64,000 nt of DNA from UBA9611 sp965237595 (GTDB lineage: Bacteria; Chloroflexota; Dehalococcoidia; Lucifugimonadales; UBA3495), in assembly GCA_965237595.1 (NCBI GenBank), contig CBDEFY010000005.1, positions 62,001-126,000 of the forward strand, read 5' to 3'. Position 1 is the stretch's first letter, and each line of letters starts with the position of its first letter. A program made the position numbers and the translations under genes. The notes below the pieces were generated by a model that was given only the letters and a program-made list of their open reading frames with translations, was not told the DNA's origin and did not search any database. This document shows positions 1 through 8,665 of this stretch, one piece after another.

Positions 1-2
1 GC

Positions 3-119
3 TATCCGTGGCCCGTCGCTGAGATAGATACGGATGTACTAAAAAAGCTGCGTGTTCTTCGGCAGTCCACCAAGATTGCCCTGGACCACCAAGGCATAAT
101 CTCATACCGAGCCGGTTAA
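3..119 (+). CDS. 3' end of a CDS running in from the left edge
   Basis: An open frame enters from the left edge and ends at TAA 117-119, giving the last 38 residues of an unknown protein. The other two forward frames hit stops within the first 30 bases. The tail is basic and hydrophilic (it contains LKKLRVLRQS) and shows no recognisable domain. Function cannot be assigned from this fragment. Confidence 0.4.
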   Translation, partial: YPWPVAEIDTDVLKKLRVLRQSTKIALDHQGIISYRAG

Positions 120-265
120 GGCGACGGAGGTCCCAGCGAATGGCGGCAGGTGTTTATCGACCTCGTGGAGCGAGCCGGCGGCTGAAACGTCGTGGACTCA
201 AATCCCATCGCCGATCGGCTCCGTACGGCACCGGAGATGGAAAGAAGGGACACCCGCCTCAGATG

Positions 266-1571
266 CTAATGTGCTGTCGCCACGTCAGTACCGGACGTTT
301 GCCGCTCCCTGATGGAGAAGACGGCACCCGTGGCCAGAATCAAGAGCACGATGTTGGTCCAGATGGCAACGTCGTAAGTACCTCGGGTGTCATAGAGCAA
401 TCCTCCTCAAGTACGCGCCAAGGCCGGACCCCAGCGGCATCACAGCGAACATGGCTCCATAAATGGTCCCCAACTGAGATATCCCAAAGCGGTCTAAGGC
501 GTAGGCTGCTGTGATGGAGACCACGGCGTTCCAAGAGAACCCGACCAGGAGTATCCCCACCAGCAACGCCGGGATGCCCAGGGGAGGAATGTCGAGAAAG
601 GGAATGCCCATGGACAACAAAACCGTGATGAATCCCAAGGCTCGCAGGTGGTAGGAGAGACTCAGCAATCTGCGGCGGCCGTGCCTGTCCGAAAGGTGCC
701 CCAGCAACAACGCTCCAACCATCGCTGACGCTCCAATGAGGCTAAAGGCCCCCGCCGCCACCATCTTGTGGTATCCCAGGTCTTGAACGTAGGTGACGAA
801 GTGAGCATTCACGAAGCTCATCGAATACCCTCAAACGAAGTAACCCAAGGTGAGCCTGGCGAACAGGGGAGTGCGTAAAGCTTCACGGAAAGTGGCGTCC
901 CGCCCCAGTAATTTCTCATCGCCGGTTCCAAACCTACGACCACCACCAGACTCGCCTTCGGACGCGGTCAGGGGTTGCAGTCCCAAGTCCTGGGGCCGGT
1001 TCTTGATCAGTAAGAAACCGGCGGGCAGCACCAAGATAAGCAAGAGCAGAGCCAGGAACAAATAGGCCTCTCTCCAATCAAATAGCACCAAGAATATGGA
1101 AGCGGCCGGTACAAGAATCATCGCTCCGAACGACCCGGCGCCGCTGACCAGTCCCAGTGTCAGCCCCCTTCTGGTGTAAAACCAGGCGCTGACCACCTTT
1201 GTGAGAATGGGTCCGGTGCCCAGGGTGATTCCAATGCTCATGACGGCAAACAGGGCGTACAATTGGGCCAAGTTGCTGATAAAGGGGATCAACAGGAGTA
1301 TCGTCCCCATGACCACCACGCCGGAGAGGACGGCGGTCTTGGGGCTGTACCGGTCGGCCAGATAACCTGCCAGCGGCCTCAGCAGCCCCGAGAGCATGAA
1401 GGTCACTGCGAAGGCCAGGGACAGCGAGGCCCGGCTCCAACCGAACTCCTCGGTCATCGGCTTGAGGAACACGCCGAATGAGAACTGCCCTCCGGCAACG
1501 CCGAAGGACACCAGAACTCACCCAGCCACGACGAACCAGCCGTAGAATATTTTCCCGCCGAAGAGTCTCAT
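266..1571 (-). pseudogene. MFS transporter pseudogene with two in-frame TGA codons and a frameshift
   Basis: This was a 12-helix major facilitator permease of the monocarboxylate/oxalate-formate type. The start is ATG 1571 (MRLFGGKIFYGWFVVAG), codon 18 is TGA at 1518-1520, and the reading frame then continues with typical helix 1 sequence. The MFS signature GYLADRYSPK follows helix 2. A second in-frame TGA lies at 831-833, at the start of the C-terminal half, and translation resumes in the same frame (MSFVNAHFV). Near 405-412 one extra base shifts the frame; the last helix (VAIWTNIVLLILATGAVF) is recovered in the new frame and ends at TAG 266-268. The rebuilt length, about 435 codons, is normal for the family. 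Substrate is unknown. Three lesions make function unlikely. Confidence 0.85.
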
Positions 1572-1844
1572 ATTCGCTTCACCCGGTGATCATTCTATCA
1601 ACGAAACTCGTCAGCCACATGGTTAATACTCCCGCCACAGAATTGACTCTTTTGGAATTTGGACCGTGGGCGTGCGGCCTCGTGGTCCGGTGCACTCCCC
1701 TCGATTCTATCGCCATTGTTAGCCCAATTGCCGCCCTGATTGACTCCCTACACGGCCGGTGTTAGATTCCTCCAAACCATTTTGGCAACCGATATAAGTA
1801 GCTCTGGCGGAGACAAAAATCCTGCAGGTTACGAGGGGGATGCC

Positions 1845-2417
1845 ATGGTAGTCAGATGGATTTTCAAATCGTTTGACCTTCTTCGAGGCACGAGGATTTT
1901 CCAGTTGGTGTGGCATCTGTTGACCGGAGTTAGCCGGTTAACGGACGAAGAGATTGTTGCGGCGAGCAAGGTGTTGGGTCCGGACGCTGTCCGGTATTCC
2001 GCGGTAAGGGTGGCGGAGGGCCGGGTCCTGCGCCTGATATTTAAGATAAACAGCAATCGGGCGTTCACGTTATTCCACACCATCAACCTTCCCGAGACCG
2101 GCCACCATTCCAGGGGCAACCTAGACCTTTTGGTGCACGAGATGGTCCATGTGTACCAATTCGAGCAGGTCGGGAGCGTCTATATCTGGGAAGCGCTGAG
2201 GGCGCAAAAGACCAATGGCTACAGTTACGGGGGCTGGGAACAACTGGCCCGAGACCGGGAAAACGGTCAGCGGTTCAGCGGGTAGAACCGGGAGCAGCAA
2301 GGGCAGATTGCCCAAAACTACTACAACCAAGTACTGGCGGCCGCCCTGCCGGAGGATAGCCCGGAACATCAAGCGTTCCAGCCCTACATCGACGACCTGA
2401 GGGCCGGAATACTGTAA
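1845..2417 (+). pseudogene. HExxH metallopeptidase-like gene with internal TAG
   Basis: ATG 1845 is preceded by a GA-rich stretch. The frame encodes about 190 codons up to TAA 2415-2417, interrupted by TAG at 2283-2285; the sequence after it (NREQQGQIAQNYY) continues in the same frame and looks like the normal C-terminus. Residues near the middle read LDLLVHEMVHVYQFEQ, an HExxH zinc-binding motif of the kind seen in small DUF4157-like proteins. There is no clear signal peptide. Truncation at the TAG would leave the zinc motif but lose about 44 residues, so a partly folded product is possible. Function unknown. Confidence 0.65.
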
Positions 2418-2453
2418 AGGGCCCGGCGGCCGTCTGGTACCCTCGTTTATCCG

Positions 2454-2894
2454 CTATTTCAGGTCCAGCAGCTCAACCTCGAACTTGAGGGTGGCGTTGG
2501 GTGGAATGACGCCCCCGGCGCCCGAGGCCCCGTAGCCAAGGTCAGGAGGAATGATTAACTCCCGCTTGCCACCAATGTTCATGGTTGCCACGCCCTCGTC
2601 CCAGCCTTTGATCACCCGTCCGGCGCCCAGGGGAAACTCGAAGGGCGTGCCCCGGTCCACGGAGCTATCGAACTTGGTGCCGTCCAACAGCCAACCGGTG
2701 TAATGGACCACCGCGGTCCTTCCCGCCGATGCCGCCTCTCCGGTCCCAACGACCAAGTCCCTGTACTGCAGCCCTGAAGACGTGGTGGTGGTTTTTTCTT
2801 CCATGTTGACCTCTGAATCGGAATCAGAGCCGGAGGAAGACCCGCAGGCGACTCCCAGAGTTGCCAGGAAAATCGATACCAAAAGCCACCGCAT
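2454..2894 (-). CDS. FKBP-type peptidyl-prolyl cis-trans isomerase, lipoprotein
   Basis: This is a 146-residue protein. Residues 1-17 form a lipoprotein signal peptide with lipobox LGVAC and the lipidated Cys at 17, followed by a Ser/Asp-rich linker. The rest is one FKBP domain with the family landmarks VVHYTGWLLDGTKFDSS, GRVIKGWDEGV and LIIPPDLGYG, ending in VELLDLK. It should catalyse proline isomerisation during folding of exported proteins on the outer face of the membrane. It is a single-gene unit on the minus strand. Nothing is missing compared with the family. Confidence 0.95.
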   Translation of the reverse strand: MRWLLVSIFLATLGVACGSSSGSDSDSEVNMEEKTTTTSSGLQYRDLVVGTGEAASAGRTAVVHYTGWLLDGTKFDSSVDRGTPFEFPLGAGRVIKGWDEGVATMNIGGKRELIIPPDLGYGASGAGGVIPPNATLKFEVELLDLK

Positions 2895-3045
2895 GTCTTT
2901 TGGCCTCCGCCTCTTTGGAAATCGCGGTAAATCGCGCCCAGGGATGGTAGCACATGCGGATAAACGAGACCCGCGATTAAAGTGTCCGTTACGCCGATTG
3001 TGCTTTATGATGTCGGTTGCGATTCACCCCAAGGAAGCCACACCG

Positions 3046-3434
3046 ATGACCGATGATTTCAGACAGCGGGTAGAGGCCGCCAAGGGCCGGACAAAACCCG
3101 TTACCCCGACGGATGCCCAACAGCGGCTTGATCAAAACCTCGACGCCATACTGATCGAAACACGGCTTCGGGAGAATGTCCCTCTCAGTGAGCAGGCTGA
3201 GGACGTGGTATTTATCTCGGTGGAAGAGCTGGACGAACAGGCTGGCGACGCTTCCAAACAGAAGCTGGACCCGCGATTGTTGGACCCGTCACGGCAGATT
3301 ATCACAACTTGAAGGCTTGGACTCAGGGCCGCCGTGGGCGCCCAGATTCTCCAAGAGATGGGTCCACCAACGTGACCTACATGGAAGGCGGGATGGAAGC
3401 CTGGCGGGAGGCCGGACTGCCGACCAAGGAGTAG
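3046..3434 (+). pseudogene. Rhodanese-domain pseudogene, TGA at the catalytic Cys position
   Basis: From ATG 3046 the frame runs through DDFRQRVEAAKGRTKPVTP and a linker into a rhodanese-like domain. The loop that normally carries the catalytic cysteine (pattern ITxCRxGLRAA) here reads ITT, then TGA at 3310-3312, then RLGLRAAVGAQILQEMG in the same frame. About 40 bases later one base is missing; the final helix (VTYMEGGMEAWREAGLP) is in another frame and ends at TAG 3432-3434. The family transfers sulfane sulfur through a Cys persulfide. The combination of a stop at the active site and a frameshift points to a dead gene. Confidence 0.75.
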
Positions 3435-3509
3435 CGGCACCTCGATTGACGCCCCAGTGAACCGGGTGATAGATTCCCTCCAACCGTTGCTGATCGAAGG
3501 GAGATTGCC

Positions 3510-4235
3510 ATGGCTGAACGAGTCTGGGAAAAGTTTCTAACCGGGCAGGACCAGGCCCACGTTGCGATGAGTGAAAACAGGCAAGTGGGCTTCGGCGAGA
3601 AGCCTGCCCTGCTGCTGATTGACCTCTACCGTTGGGTCTTTGGCGACAAACCCCAGCCGATCCTGGAGGCGACCAAGGAGTGGCCGGCCAGTTGCGGCCT
3701 GGCCGCCTGGGATGCCATCCCCGCCATCCAGACCGTGCTGAAGGCCGCCCGGAATGCCGGCATCCCCGTGGTGCACGCCACGGGCCGGGACGATGACGGC
3801 TTGGCGGGCTGGAGCACAGGACGCCAAGTCTACGGCAACTCCGACCGCAGTCCGGAGACCCTGGAACGGCGCAACCGCCGCAACGACATCATCGACGAGG
3901 TGGTGGCGCCCATCGACGGGGAGCCGGTGATGCGCAAAGACTCGCCCAGCGCCTTCTGGGGCACACCCCTCATCGGCCACCTGAACGCCCACAACGTGGA
4001 CACCATCATCGCCGTGGGCGAGACCACCAGCGGCTGTGTCCGGGCCAGCGTGTTGGACGGGTGCACCAACCGCTACCGCATGATTGTGGTCGAAGAGGGT
4101 GTGTTTGACCGGCACGAAGCGGCCCACGCCATCAACCTGTTCGACATGAACCAGAAATACGCCGACATCCTGCCCTTGGCCGAAGTGCTGGAGTACCTGG
4201 GCGAGGTGGGCGCCAAGCGCGGCACGGCAATCTAA
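3510..4235 (+). CDS. Isochorismatase-family cysteine hydrolase
   Basis: A 241-residue cytoplasmic hydrolase of the isochorismatase fold. The likely triad is visible: D38 in LLLIDLY, K143 in MRKDSPSAF and C176 in ETTSGCVRAS. The length and the TTSGCVRAS block are closest to N-carbamoylsarcosine amidase-like members, which cleave C-N bonds, but the substrate cannot be told. The start at 3510 has a GGGAGATTGCC ribosome binding region just upstream. A hairpin terminator follows 30 bases after the stop, so this is a monocistronic unit. Confidence 0.88.
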   Translation: MAERVWEKFLTGQDQAHVAMSENRQVGFGEKPALLLIDLYRWVFGDKPQPILEATKEWPASCGLAAWDAIPAIQTVLKAARNAGIPVVHATGRDDDGLAGWSTGRQVYGNSDRSPETLERRNRRNDIIDEVVAPIDGEPVMRKDSPSAFWGTPLIGHLNAHNVDTIIAVGETTSGCVRASVLDGCTNRYRMIVVEEGVFDRHEAAHAINLFDMNQKYADILPLAEVLEYLGEVGAKRGTAI

Positions 4236-4263
4236 CACCAAGCACAATTTCAGGAATCAAGAA

Positions 4264-4296
4264 CCCCCGCAGCGTTTTGGCTGCGGAGGTTTTTTA
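4264..4296 (+). terminator. Rho-independent terminator after the isochorismatase-family gene
   Basis: CCGCAG (4267-4272) pairs with CTGCGG (4281-4286) over an 8-base loop, followed by AGG and a run of T from 4290. It ends the plus-strand unit; the kinase pseudogene converges from the other side. Confidence 0.85.
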
Positions 4297-4319
4297 TTTC
4301 CTTGCGGAGCTTGGCGGTC

Positions 4320-5577
4320 TCATGACCCTTTCGGAACGGGTGGACCCGCCACCGGGAGCTCAATCACAAACGTGGTGCCGGTCCCCATCCCACCGGTCTC
4401 GTCAACAGTCCGCGTTTCGAAGTCCAGACTGCCACCGTGGCCTTCGACTATCTCCTTGGCAATGGCCAGGCCCAGTCCGGTCCCATAGTCCTTTCCCGTG
4501 GTTACAAATGGGTCGAAGACTCGAGACCGAATATCGGCTGGGATACCGTGACCCGTATCGGTCACTGATAACCGGCACTTACCCTCTGCCATGTCAACGG
4601 CGAGAGTCAGGTCTCCCCCATCCGGCATAGCGTCCACCGCATTGCCCACGATGTTCTGCACGACCCGCCGGACCCGGGCCTCGTCCATCTGCACTTCTCC
4701 GGCGAATCTGATGTCCTTGTTCAGCCGGATGTTGGCCGCTTCCATGCGTTCTTTCATGGAGTCCGCCAGCTTCTCCAGCAAGGTCCCGAACTGTACCGGT
4801 TTGGACTCCAGGTTTATGGTCCCTCTGGAATAGTCCAGCAACTCCTGGCTCATCCCCAGGAAATGATCGACATCTTCCAAGATTAGGTCCGAGAACAGAG
4901 TACGTTTTTCGGCGCCAATGTCCGATTCGGCCAAGAGCTCGGCATAGCCACGGATGCACAGAGAGCGGCCCTTTGAAATCGTGAACTATTGACGCCGCCA
5001 TCTTTCCGACGGCCGAAAGCTGCTCCGATTGCACCATGCGCTCGACCAGCCGGCTGTTCTCCACCGCGATCGCCGCCTGATAGGCCACTATCTCCAAAAG
5101 GCGTTCGTCGTTCTGACTGAAAGTAGAACCATCTCGTTTGTTAACCACCTCCAACACACCCAATAGTTTGCCATGCCATTGAATTGGGGTGGCCAGGAGA
5201 GATCTGGTCACGAATCCCGTTCTCCGGTCTATGGAGTCGTCGAAACGGGAGTCCAAGTCCACATCATCGATTCGGAGAGTTTCGCCGCTGGCGGCCACGC
5301 TGCCCAGCACGCCCCGACCCATGCCCAGATCTAAACTCTGGACCTTCTGACCGGCCTCGCCATTTGCGAATTCGATGTGGAGCCGGCCGTCTTCCGGATC
5401 GTAGAGTGCGATGCAGCTGGCCTCAGCATCCACCGCCGATTCCGATTCTTGCATAATCAGACTAAGCAGTTGGTCCAATTTGTGAATCGAACTGATCAAC
5501 TGGTTCACCTGGTAAAACGTCTGGATCTGCCGATCGAGCAGAGCCTCGTTTTGTTCTCTTTCGGTATTGTTAGCCAT
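4320..5577 (-). pseudogene. GAF-domain sensor histidine kinase, split by a frameshift
   Basis: Reading from ATG 5577 (MANNTEREQ), the protein has an N-terminal helix, a GAF sensor domain (about residues 25-180) and the start of a HisKA domain with the phosphoacceptor block ASIVHDFKGPLS. Near 4955-4961 the frame shifts by one base. The second frame (beginning IRGYAELLAESD) carries the rest of HisKA and a full HATPase_c domain with the N box (QNIVGNAVDAM), G1 box (DTGHGIP), F box and G2 box (GTGLGLAIAK). All catalytic parts are preserved but in two frames, so the damage is recent or a base-calling error. A partner response regulator is not adjacent. Confidence 0.85.
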
Positions 5578-5624
5578 GTGCACTTTCTTCGATGGGACCT
5601 GCCCCGTCGGGCCACCCACGTCGG

Positions 5625-5653
5625 TTGATTGGTAATCATGCCTGTGTTAAATT
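5625..5653 (+). promoter_or_regulatory. Sigma70-like promoter of rpsU
   Basis: TTGATT (5625-5630) and TAAATT (5648-5653) are separated by 17 bp, about 50 bp upstream of the rpsU start. The fmdB promoter nearby uses the same -10 sequence. Confidence 0.55.
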
Positions 5654-5701
5654 AGCTTCTAATAGGCTGGTCAAACCGGCCGGGCATACTTGGAGCTTGG
5701 A

Positions 5702-5890
5702 ATGGCATATGTGACCCCTCGCGATGGCGAGAACCCGGAAAGCCTGGTTAACCGATTCCGGGCTTCTGTGCAGCACTCGGGCATTCTGCGCGAACTCAAG
5801 GACCGCCGCTTTTTCCGGTCCAAGGCGCAAAAAGAGCGGTTGGCAGCCCAGAGAGCCGCACGCCGCCGCCGCCGCCAGAACCGCCGGTAG
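5702..5890 (+). CDS. rpsU: 30S ribosomal protein bS21
   Basis: A 62-residue protein starting MAYVTPRDGENPESLVNRF and ending in a very basic tail (RRRRRQNRR), the usual length and composition of bS21, a small-subunit protein near the mRNA 3' anti-SD region. ATG 5702 was chosen over the GTG/ATG codons a few residues upstream because TGGAG lies 9 bases before it and the family begins at this point. It has its own promoter and two hairpins behind it. Confidence 0.95.
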   Translation: MAYVTPRDGENPESLVNRFRASVQHSGILRELKDRRFFRSKAQKERLAAQRAARRRRRQNRR

Positions 5891-5981
5891 GGCGATTCAG
5901 AGGGCAAAGGTCCCAGCGCGTATGTGCCTGGCCTGATTGCTTGAGGCCGTCTGAAATTGCTTCTAAGGCAACTGCTAGCAC

Positions 5982-6040
5982 CGGGCGGCGTTAATTGCCG
6001 CCCGCTTTCCGTAAAGGCCTCAGACCGGCCTTTTTTCTTT
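5982..6040 (+). terminator. Tandem terminator hairpins after rpsU
   Basis: The first hairpin has perfect 8-bp arms CGGGCGGC/GCCGCCCG (5982-6004) with a weak T tract. The second, AAAGGCC/GGCCTTT (6013-6033), runs directly into TTTTTTCTTT and looks like the working intrinsic terminator. Confidence 0.85.
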
Positions 6041-6086
6041 GCCACCACCGCGCCTCGCACCCCAGGTGAAAGGGTGCACAGGCGCG

Positions 6087-6115
6087 TTGACAGCTATATG
6101 TGACGCTGTTAAATT
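6087..6115 (+). promoter_or_regulatory. Sigma70-like promoter upstream of the FmdB-type gene
   Basis: TTGACA at 6087-6092 and TAAATT at 6110-6115 are 17 bp apart, about 70 bp before the TTG start of the zinc-ribbon gene. Confidence 0.6.
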
Positions 6116-6182
6116 AGATTGGTTGCCCTTAGCACTCCGTTCCTGGGACTGCCAAAGGGTGATCACACTCAGGAGATTACAT

Positions 6183-6548
6183 TTGCCTCGATACGATTAC
6201 CGTTGCGAAAGTTGCGATAACGAGTTTGAGTTGCTGCAGAGCTTCGCTGAAGCCGGCTCAGGCACCTGCCCGACATGTTCCGGGTCGGGCCGCCGCGTAT
6301 TCCACGCTGTTCCGGTTATTTACAAGGGCAGCGGTTTCTACACCACCGACTACGGCCGGCCCAAGAAATCGGCGGAGAACAAGAATAGTTCCAGCGAGAG
6401 TTCGTCCTCCTCTAGCTCCAGCTCTTCCGACTCCGCCTCTTCAGGGGACTCCAAGTCAGACTCGGCCGCCAAGTCAACCGGTGACAGCCCGGCCAAGTCT
6501 TCGACCGATTCCGGCAGCAGCACCTCCACGCCCGCCAGCTCCACCTAG
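6183..6548 (+). CDS. FmdB-family zinc-ribbon protein with a serine-rich tail
   Basis: A 121-residue protein that starts at TTG 6183, seven bases after AGGAG; the family normally begins (M)PxYxYxCxxC, and here it reads LPRYDYRCESC. The zinc ribbon has two CxxC pairs (CESC and CPTC). Residues 40-60 are the usual FmdB segment ending in GSGFYTTDYG. The second half is a low-complexity Ser/Asp/Lys tail with ten serines in one run, a common feature of FmdB proteins. The exact role is not known; members are proposed regulators or RNA/protein-binding factors. dtd follows 45 bases downstream, probably in the same transcript. Confidence 0.9.
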   Translation: MPRYDYRCESCDNEFELLQSFAEAGSGTCPTCSGSGRRVFHAVPVIYKGSGFYTTDYGRPKKSAENKNSSSESSSSSSSSSSDSASSGDSKSDSAAKSTGDSPAKSSTDSGSSTSTPASST

Positions 6549-6592
6549 CCGGCAGGTCCTGGGCCCCCCAGAGCCATCCCACAGGGCCACGT

Positions 6593-7057
6593 ATGAGGGC
6601 GTTGATCCAAAGGGTTACCAAAGCCTCCGTTGCCGTTGGCGATGAGACCACCGGAGAGATTGGCCCAGGCTTGGTCATTCTGCTGGGAGTCTCCAAAGAA
6701 GACGACGAGGCTGACGCCCGGTACCTGGTGGAGAAGATTGCCAACCTGAGGATATTCGCCGACGAGGACAACCGGTTCAACCGCTCCGCCTTGGACGTTG
6801 GGGCGGAGTTTTTAGTCGTGAGCCAGTTTACACTTTACGGCGACACCCGCAAGGGACGGCGCCCCGACTTCAACCAAGCGGCGGGACCGGAAGATGCAAA
6901 GCGCCTCTACGAGCATACGGTGCATTTGTTCCGAGATGCCGGGATCACGGTGGCCACCGGAAGGTTCCAGGAGTACATGCAGGTCGCTCTGGAGAACGAC
7001 GGGCCTGTGACCCTGATGTTGGACAGCGCCGACCGGCAGCGGCCGCGCCGGGGCTAA
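6593..7057 (+). CDS. dtd: D-aminoacyl-tRNA deacylase
   Basis: A 154-residue protein of full length. It shows the DTD signatures MRALIQRVTKASV at the N-terminus, SQFTLYGDTRKGRRP in the middle and the catalytic-site block NDGPVT (NxGPVT in the family) near the C-terminus. It removes D-amino acids wrongly attached to tRNA in the cytoplasm. It sits directly behind the FmdB-type gene with no terminator between them. Confidence 0.96.
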   Translation: MRALIQRVTKASVAVGDETTGEIGPGLVILLGVSKEDDEADARYLVEKIANLRIFADEDNRFNRSALDVGAEFLVVSQFTLYGDTRKGRRPDFNQAAGPEDAKRLYEHTVHLFRDAGITVATGRFQEYMQVALENDGPVTLMLDSADRQRPRRG

Positions 7058-7069
7058 CGGCGGCGATAC

Positions 7070-7137
7070 GGGTTAACCAAACCAACCCATTCCGCTATAA
7101 GCCCTGGCTTAAAGGGTTAACGAAACCAACCCATTCC
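7070..7137. repeat. Two 24-bp direct repeats at the 3' end of the DinB gene
   Basis: GGGTTAACCAAACCAACCC plus ATTCC at 7070-7093 recurs at 7114-7137 with one mismatch. The second copy holds the last codons and stop of the convergent DinB gene, so the first is a duplicated gene tail. A small inverted repeat (TAAGCC/GGCTTA) lies in the 20-bp spacer. Confidence 0.8.
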
Positions 7138-7647
7138 ACGGAAAAACCCTCTCAGATAGGCTATCTGCCCGCCGTGGGAGATGGTGTCCCAGACCATCTG
7201 ACCCATGCACACCGCCACCGTGCGCGGTTCGGGCACGCGGTTCATGACAATCTTCCGCTCCAGTTCCTCTGGGGTGATGTTAGCCAGAAAGTCCCTGGTG
7301 TGTTCCTTCAGCGCTTCGTAATAGCCCAGTTGCACGCCTCTGGACGGCGGCTGCCACTGGGCCACCTGGGCGGCGGTCCAGCCCACTCCACGGTCTTCCT
7401 CATCGGCAGGCATGCCGAACTTCTCATGCCAGCCCTCAGACACCCAGACCTGGGTCAGGTCCCTGAGCCGGGAGTGAATGAACATGTCGGTCACCCGGGT
7501 CAGGTGCCACAAAATCCAGGCCACGGAGTTGCATTGGTCAGTGGGTTGGCGGGCCATAGCCGCCTCGTCCAGACCCTCCAACGCTCCGTCGATCATCTCC
7601 CAATTCCGCTCCATCGCCAGGATTACCGGGTCAACTGGGCTCGCCAT
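7117..7647 (-). CDS. DinB-superfamily protein
   Basis: A 176-residue four-helix-bundle protein. The N-terminal helix (ILAMERNWEMIDGALEGLD), the SVAWILWHLTRV block with one metal-ligand His, and the C-terminal SHGGQIAYLRGFFRGMGW block with another His fit the DinB/DUF664 fold. Relatives are metal-dependent thiol-transferase-like enzymes or of unknown activity, so no reaction is assigned. It is on the minus strand downstream of nadC, with a 41-base gap and its own ATG preceded by GGAG. Confidence 0.85.
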   Translation of the reverse strand: MASPVDPVILAMERNWEMIDGALEGLDEAAMARQPTDQCNSVAWILWHLTRVTDMFIHSRLRDLTQVWVSEGWHEKFGMPADEEDRGVGWTAAQVAQWQPPSRGVQLGYYEALKEHTRDFLANITPEELERKIVMNRVPEPRTVAVCMGQMVWDTISHGGQIAYLRGFFRGMGWFR

Positions 7648-7688
7648 GGGCTCCTCCGTCTAACAAATCTTTACGCAGCCGTAAAGGT

Positions 7689-8543
7689 CTAATCGAATTC
7701 CAAGTCCAGGCTGATGTCCAGAGCAATCACCGAATGGGTTAGCGCCCCGATGGAAATCAGGTCGACGCCCGTTTCCGCCACTGACCGGACGGTGTCGTAG
7801 TTGATGCCTCCAGAGGCTTCGACAATCGCCCGGTCACCGATGACCTTCATGGCCTCGGCCATCTCCTTCACCGGCATATTGTCCAGCATGATGATGTGGG
7901 CCCCAGCCTCCAGGGCCTCTTTCACTTGGTCCATGGTCTCCACCTCCACCTCCACCTTGATGGTGTGGGAGGCTCGGGCTAGGGCCAGTTGAATCACGTC
8001 TTTCAGGCCCATCTCTCTGGAGCGGTTGGCCTGGATGTGGTTGTCCTTGATCAGGATGCCGTCGGCCAGGTTCAGCCGGTGGTTGAAGCCGCCGCCCATG
8101 CGCACCGCGTACTTGTCCAAGTAGCGGTGGCCCGGCGCGGTCTTGCGGGTGTCCACAATCCGGGCCTTAAGTCCCTGAACCGCCTGGACGTACCGGTTGG
8201 TGTCGCTGGCGATCCCGCTCATACGCTGCATGAAGTTCAGGGCGATGCGCTCCGCCTTGAGGATTGCGGCCGCCGAGCCCCGGACCACGGCGATGTCGTC
8301 TCCCGGGGTCAGTGGCGAGCCGTCTTGCAAAACGGCCCAGGCGTCCAGGGTGGGTTCGACCCGGTGAAAAACCTCAATCGCCACCCCCACCCCGGCCAAC
8401 ACCCCTACGGCCTTGGCCCGCAGCATCCCGGTACCTTGAATCTCCGGCGGGACGACCGCCTGGGTGGTGGGGTCACTGAAGGTCTGGTCTTCGGCGAGGG
8501 CGGCGTCAATCAATGCGTGGACGTCGGGAGGGAACTGGCTCAT
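7689..8543 (-). CDS. nadC: Nicotinate-nucleotide pyrophosphorylase (carboxylating)
   Basis: A 284-residue quinolinate phosphoribosyltransferase, which turns quinolinate and PRPP into nicotinate mononucleotide for NAD synthesis. Diagnostic blocks are DTRKTAPGHRYLDKYAVRMGG in two parts (RKTxPGxR), LIKDNHI, KVEVEVE, MLDNM and SGGI near the C-terminus. It lies 123 bp downstream of nadA on the same strand, and the two act in consecutive steps. No nadB is in the window; L-aspartate oxidation must be encoded elsewhere. Confidence 0.97.
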   Translation of the reverse strand: MSQFPPDVHALIDAALAEDQTFSDPTTQAVVPPEIQGTGMLRAKAVGVLAGVGVAIEVFHRVEPTLDAWAVLQDGSPLTPGDDIAVVRGSAAAILKAERIALNFMQRMSGIASDTNRYVQAVQGLKARIVDTRKTAPGHRYLDKYAVRMGGGFNHRLNLADGILIKDNHIQANRSREMGLKDVIQLALARASHTIKVEVEVETMDQVKEALEAGAHIIMLDNMPVKEMAEAMKVIGDRAIVEASGGINYDTVRSVAETGVDLISIGALTHSVIALDISLDLEFD

Positions 8544-8665
8544 TGCACGCCTTCCTTACTCTCTCCAAAGAAGCGATGAAAGCCCGATGAATCGGCCGGC
8601 ACAATTGTACTGCAACGCCCAATATCGGGCTATACGGCGATAGGCGCGAAATAAAGGGTCACCCG

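Noticed and set aside
3310..3360. SECIS-like hairpin after the rhodanese TGA
   Set aside because: A GGGC/GCCC pairing can be drawn after the TGA but it is short and not placed convincingly, and a frameshift follows. No selenocysteine machinery is visible in the window.
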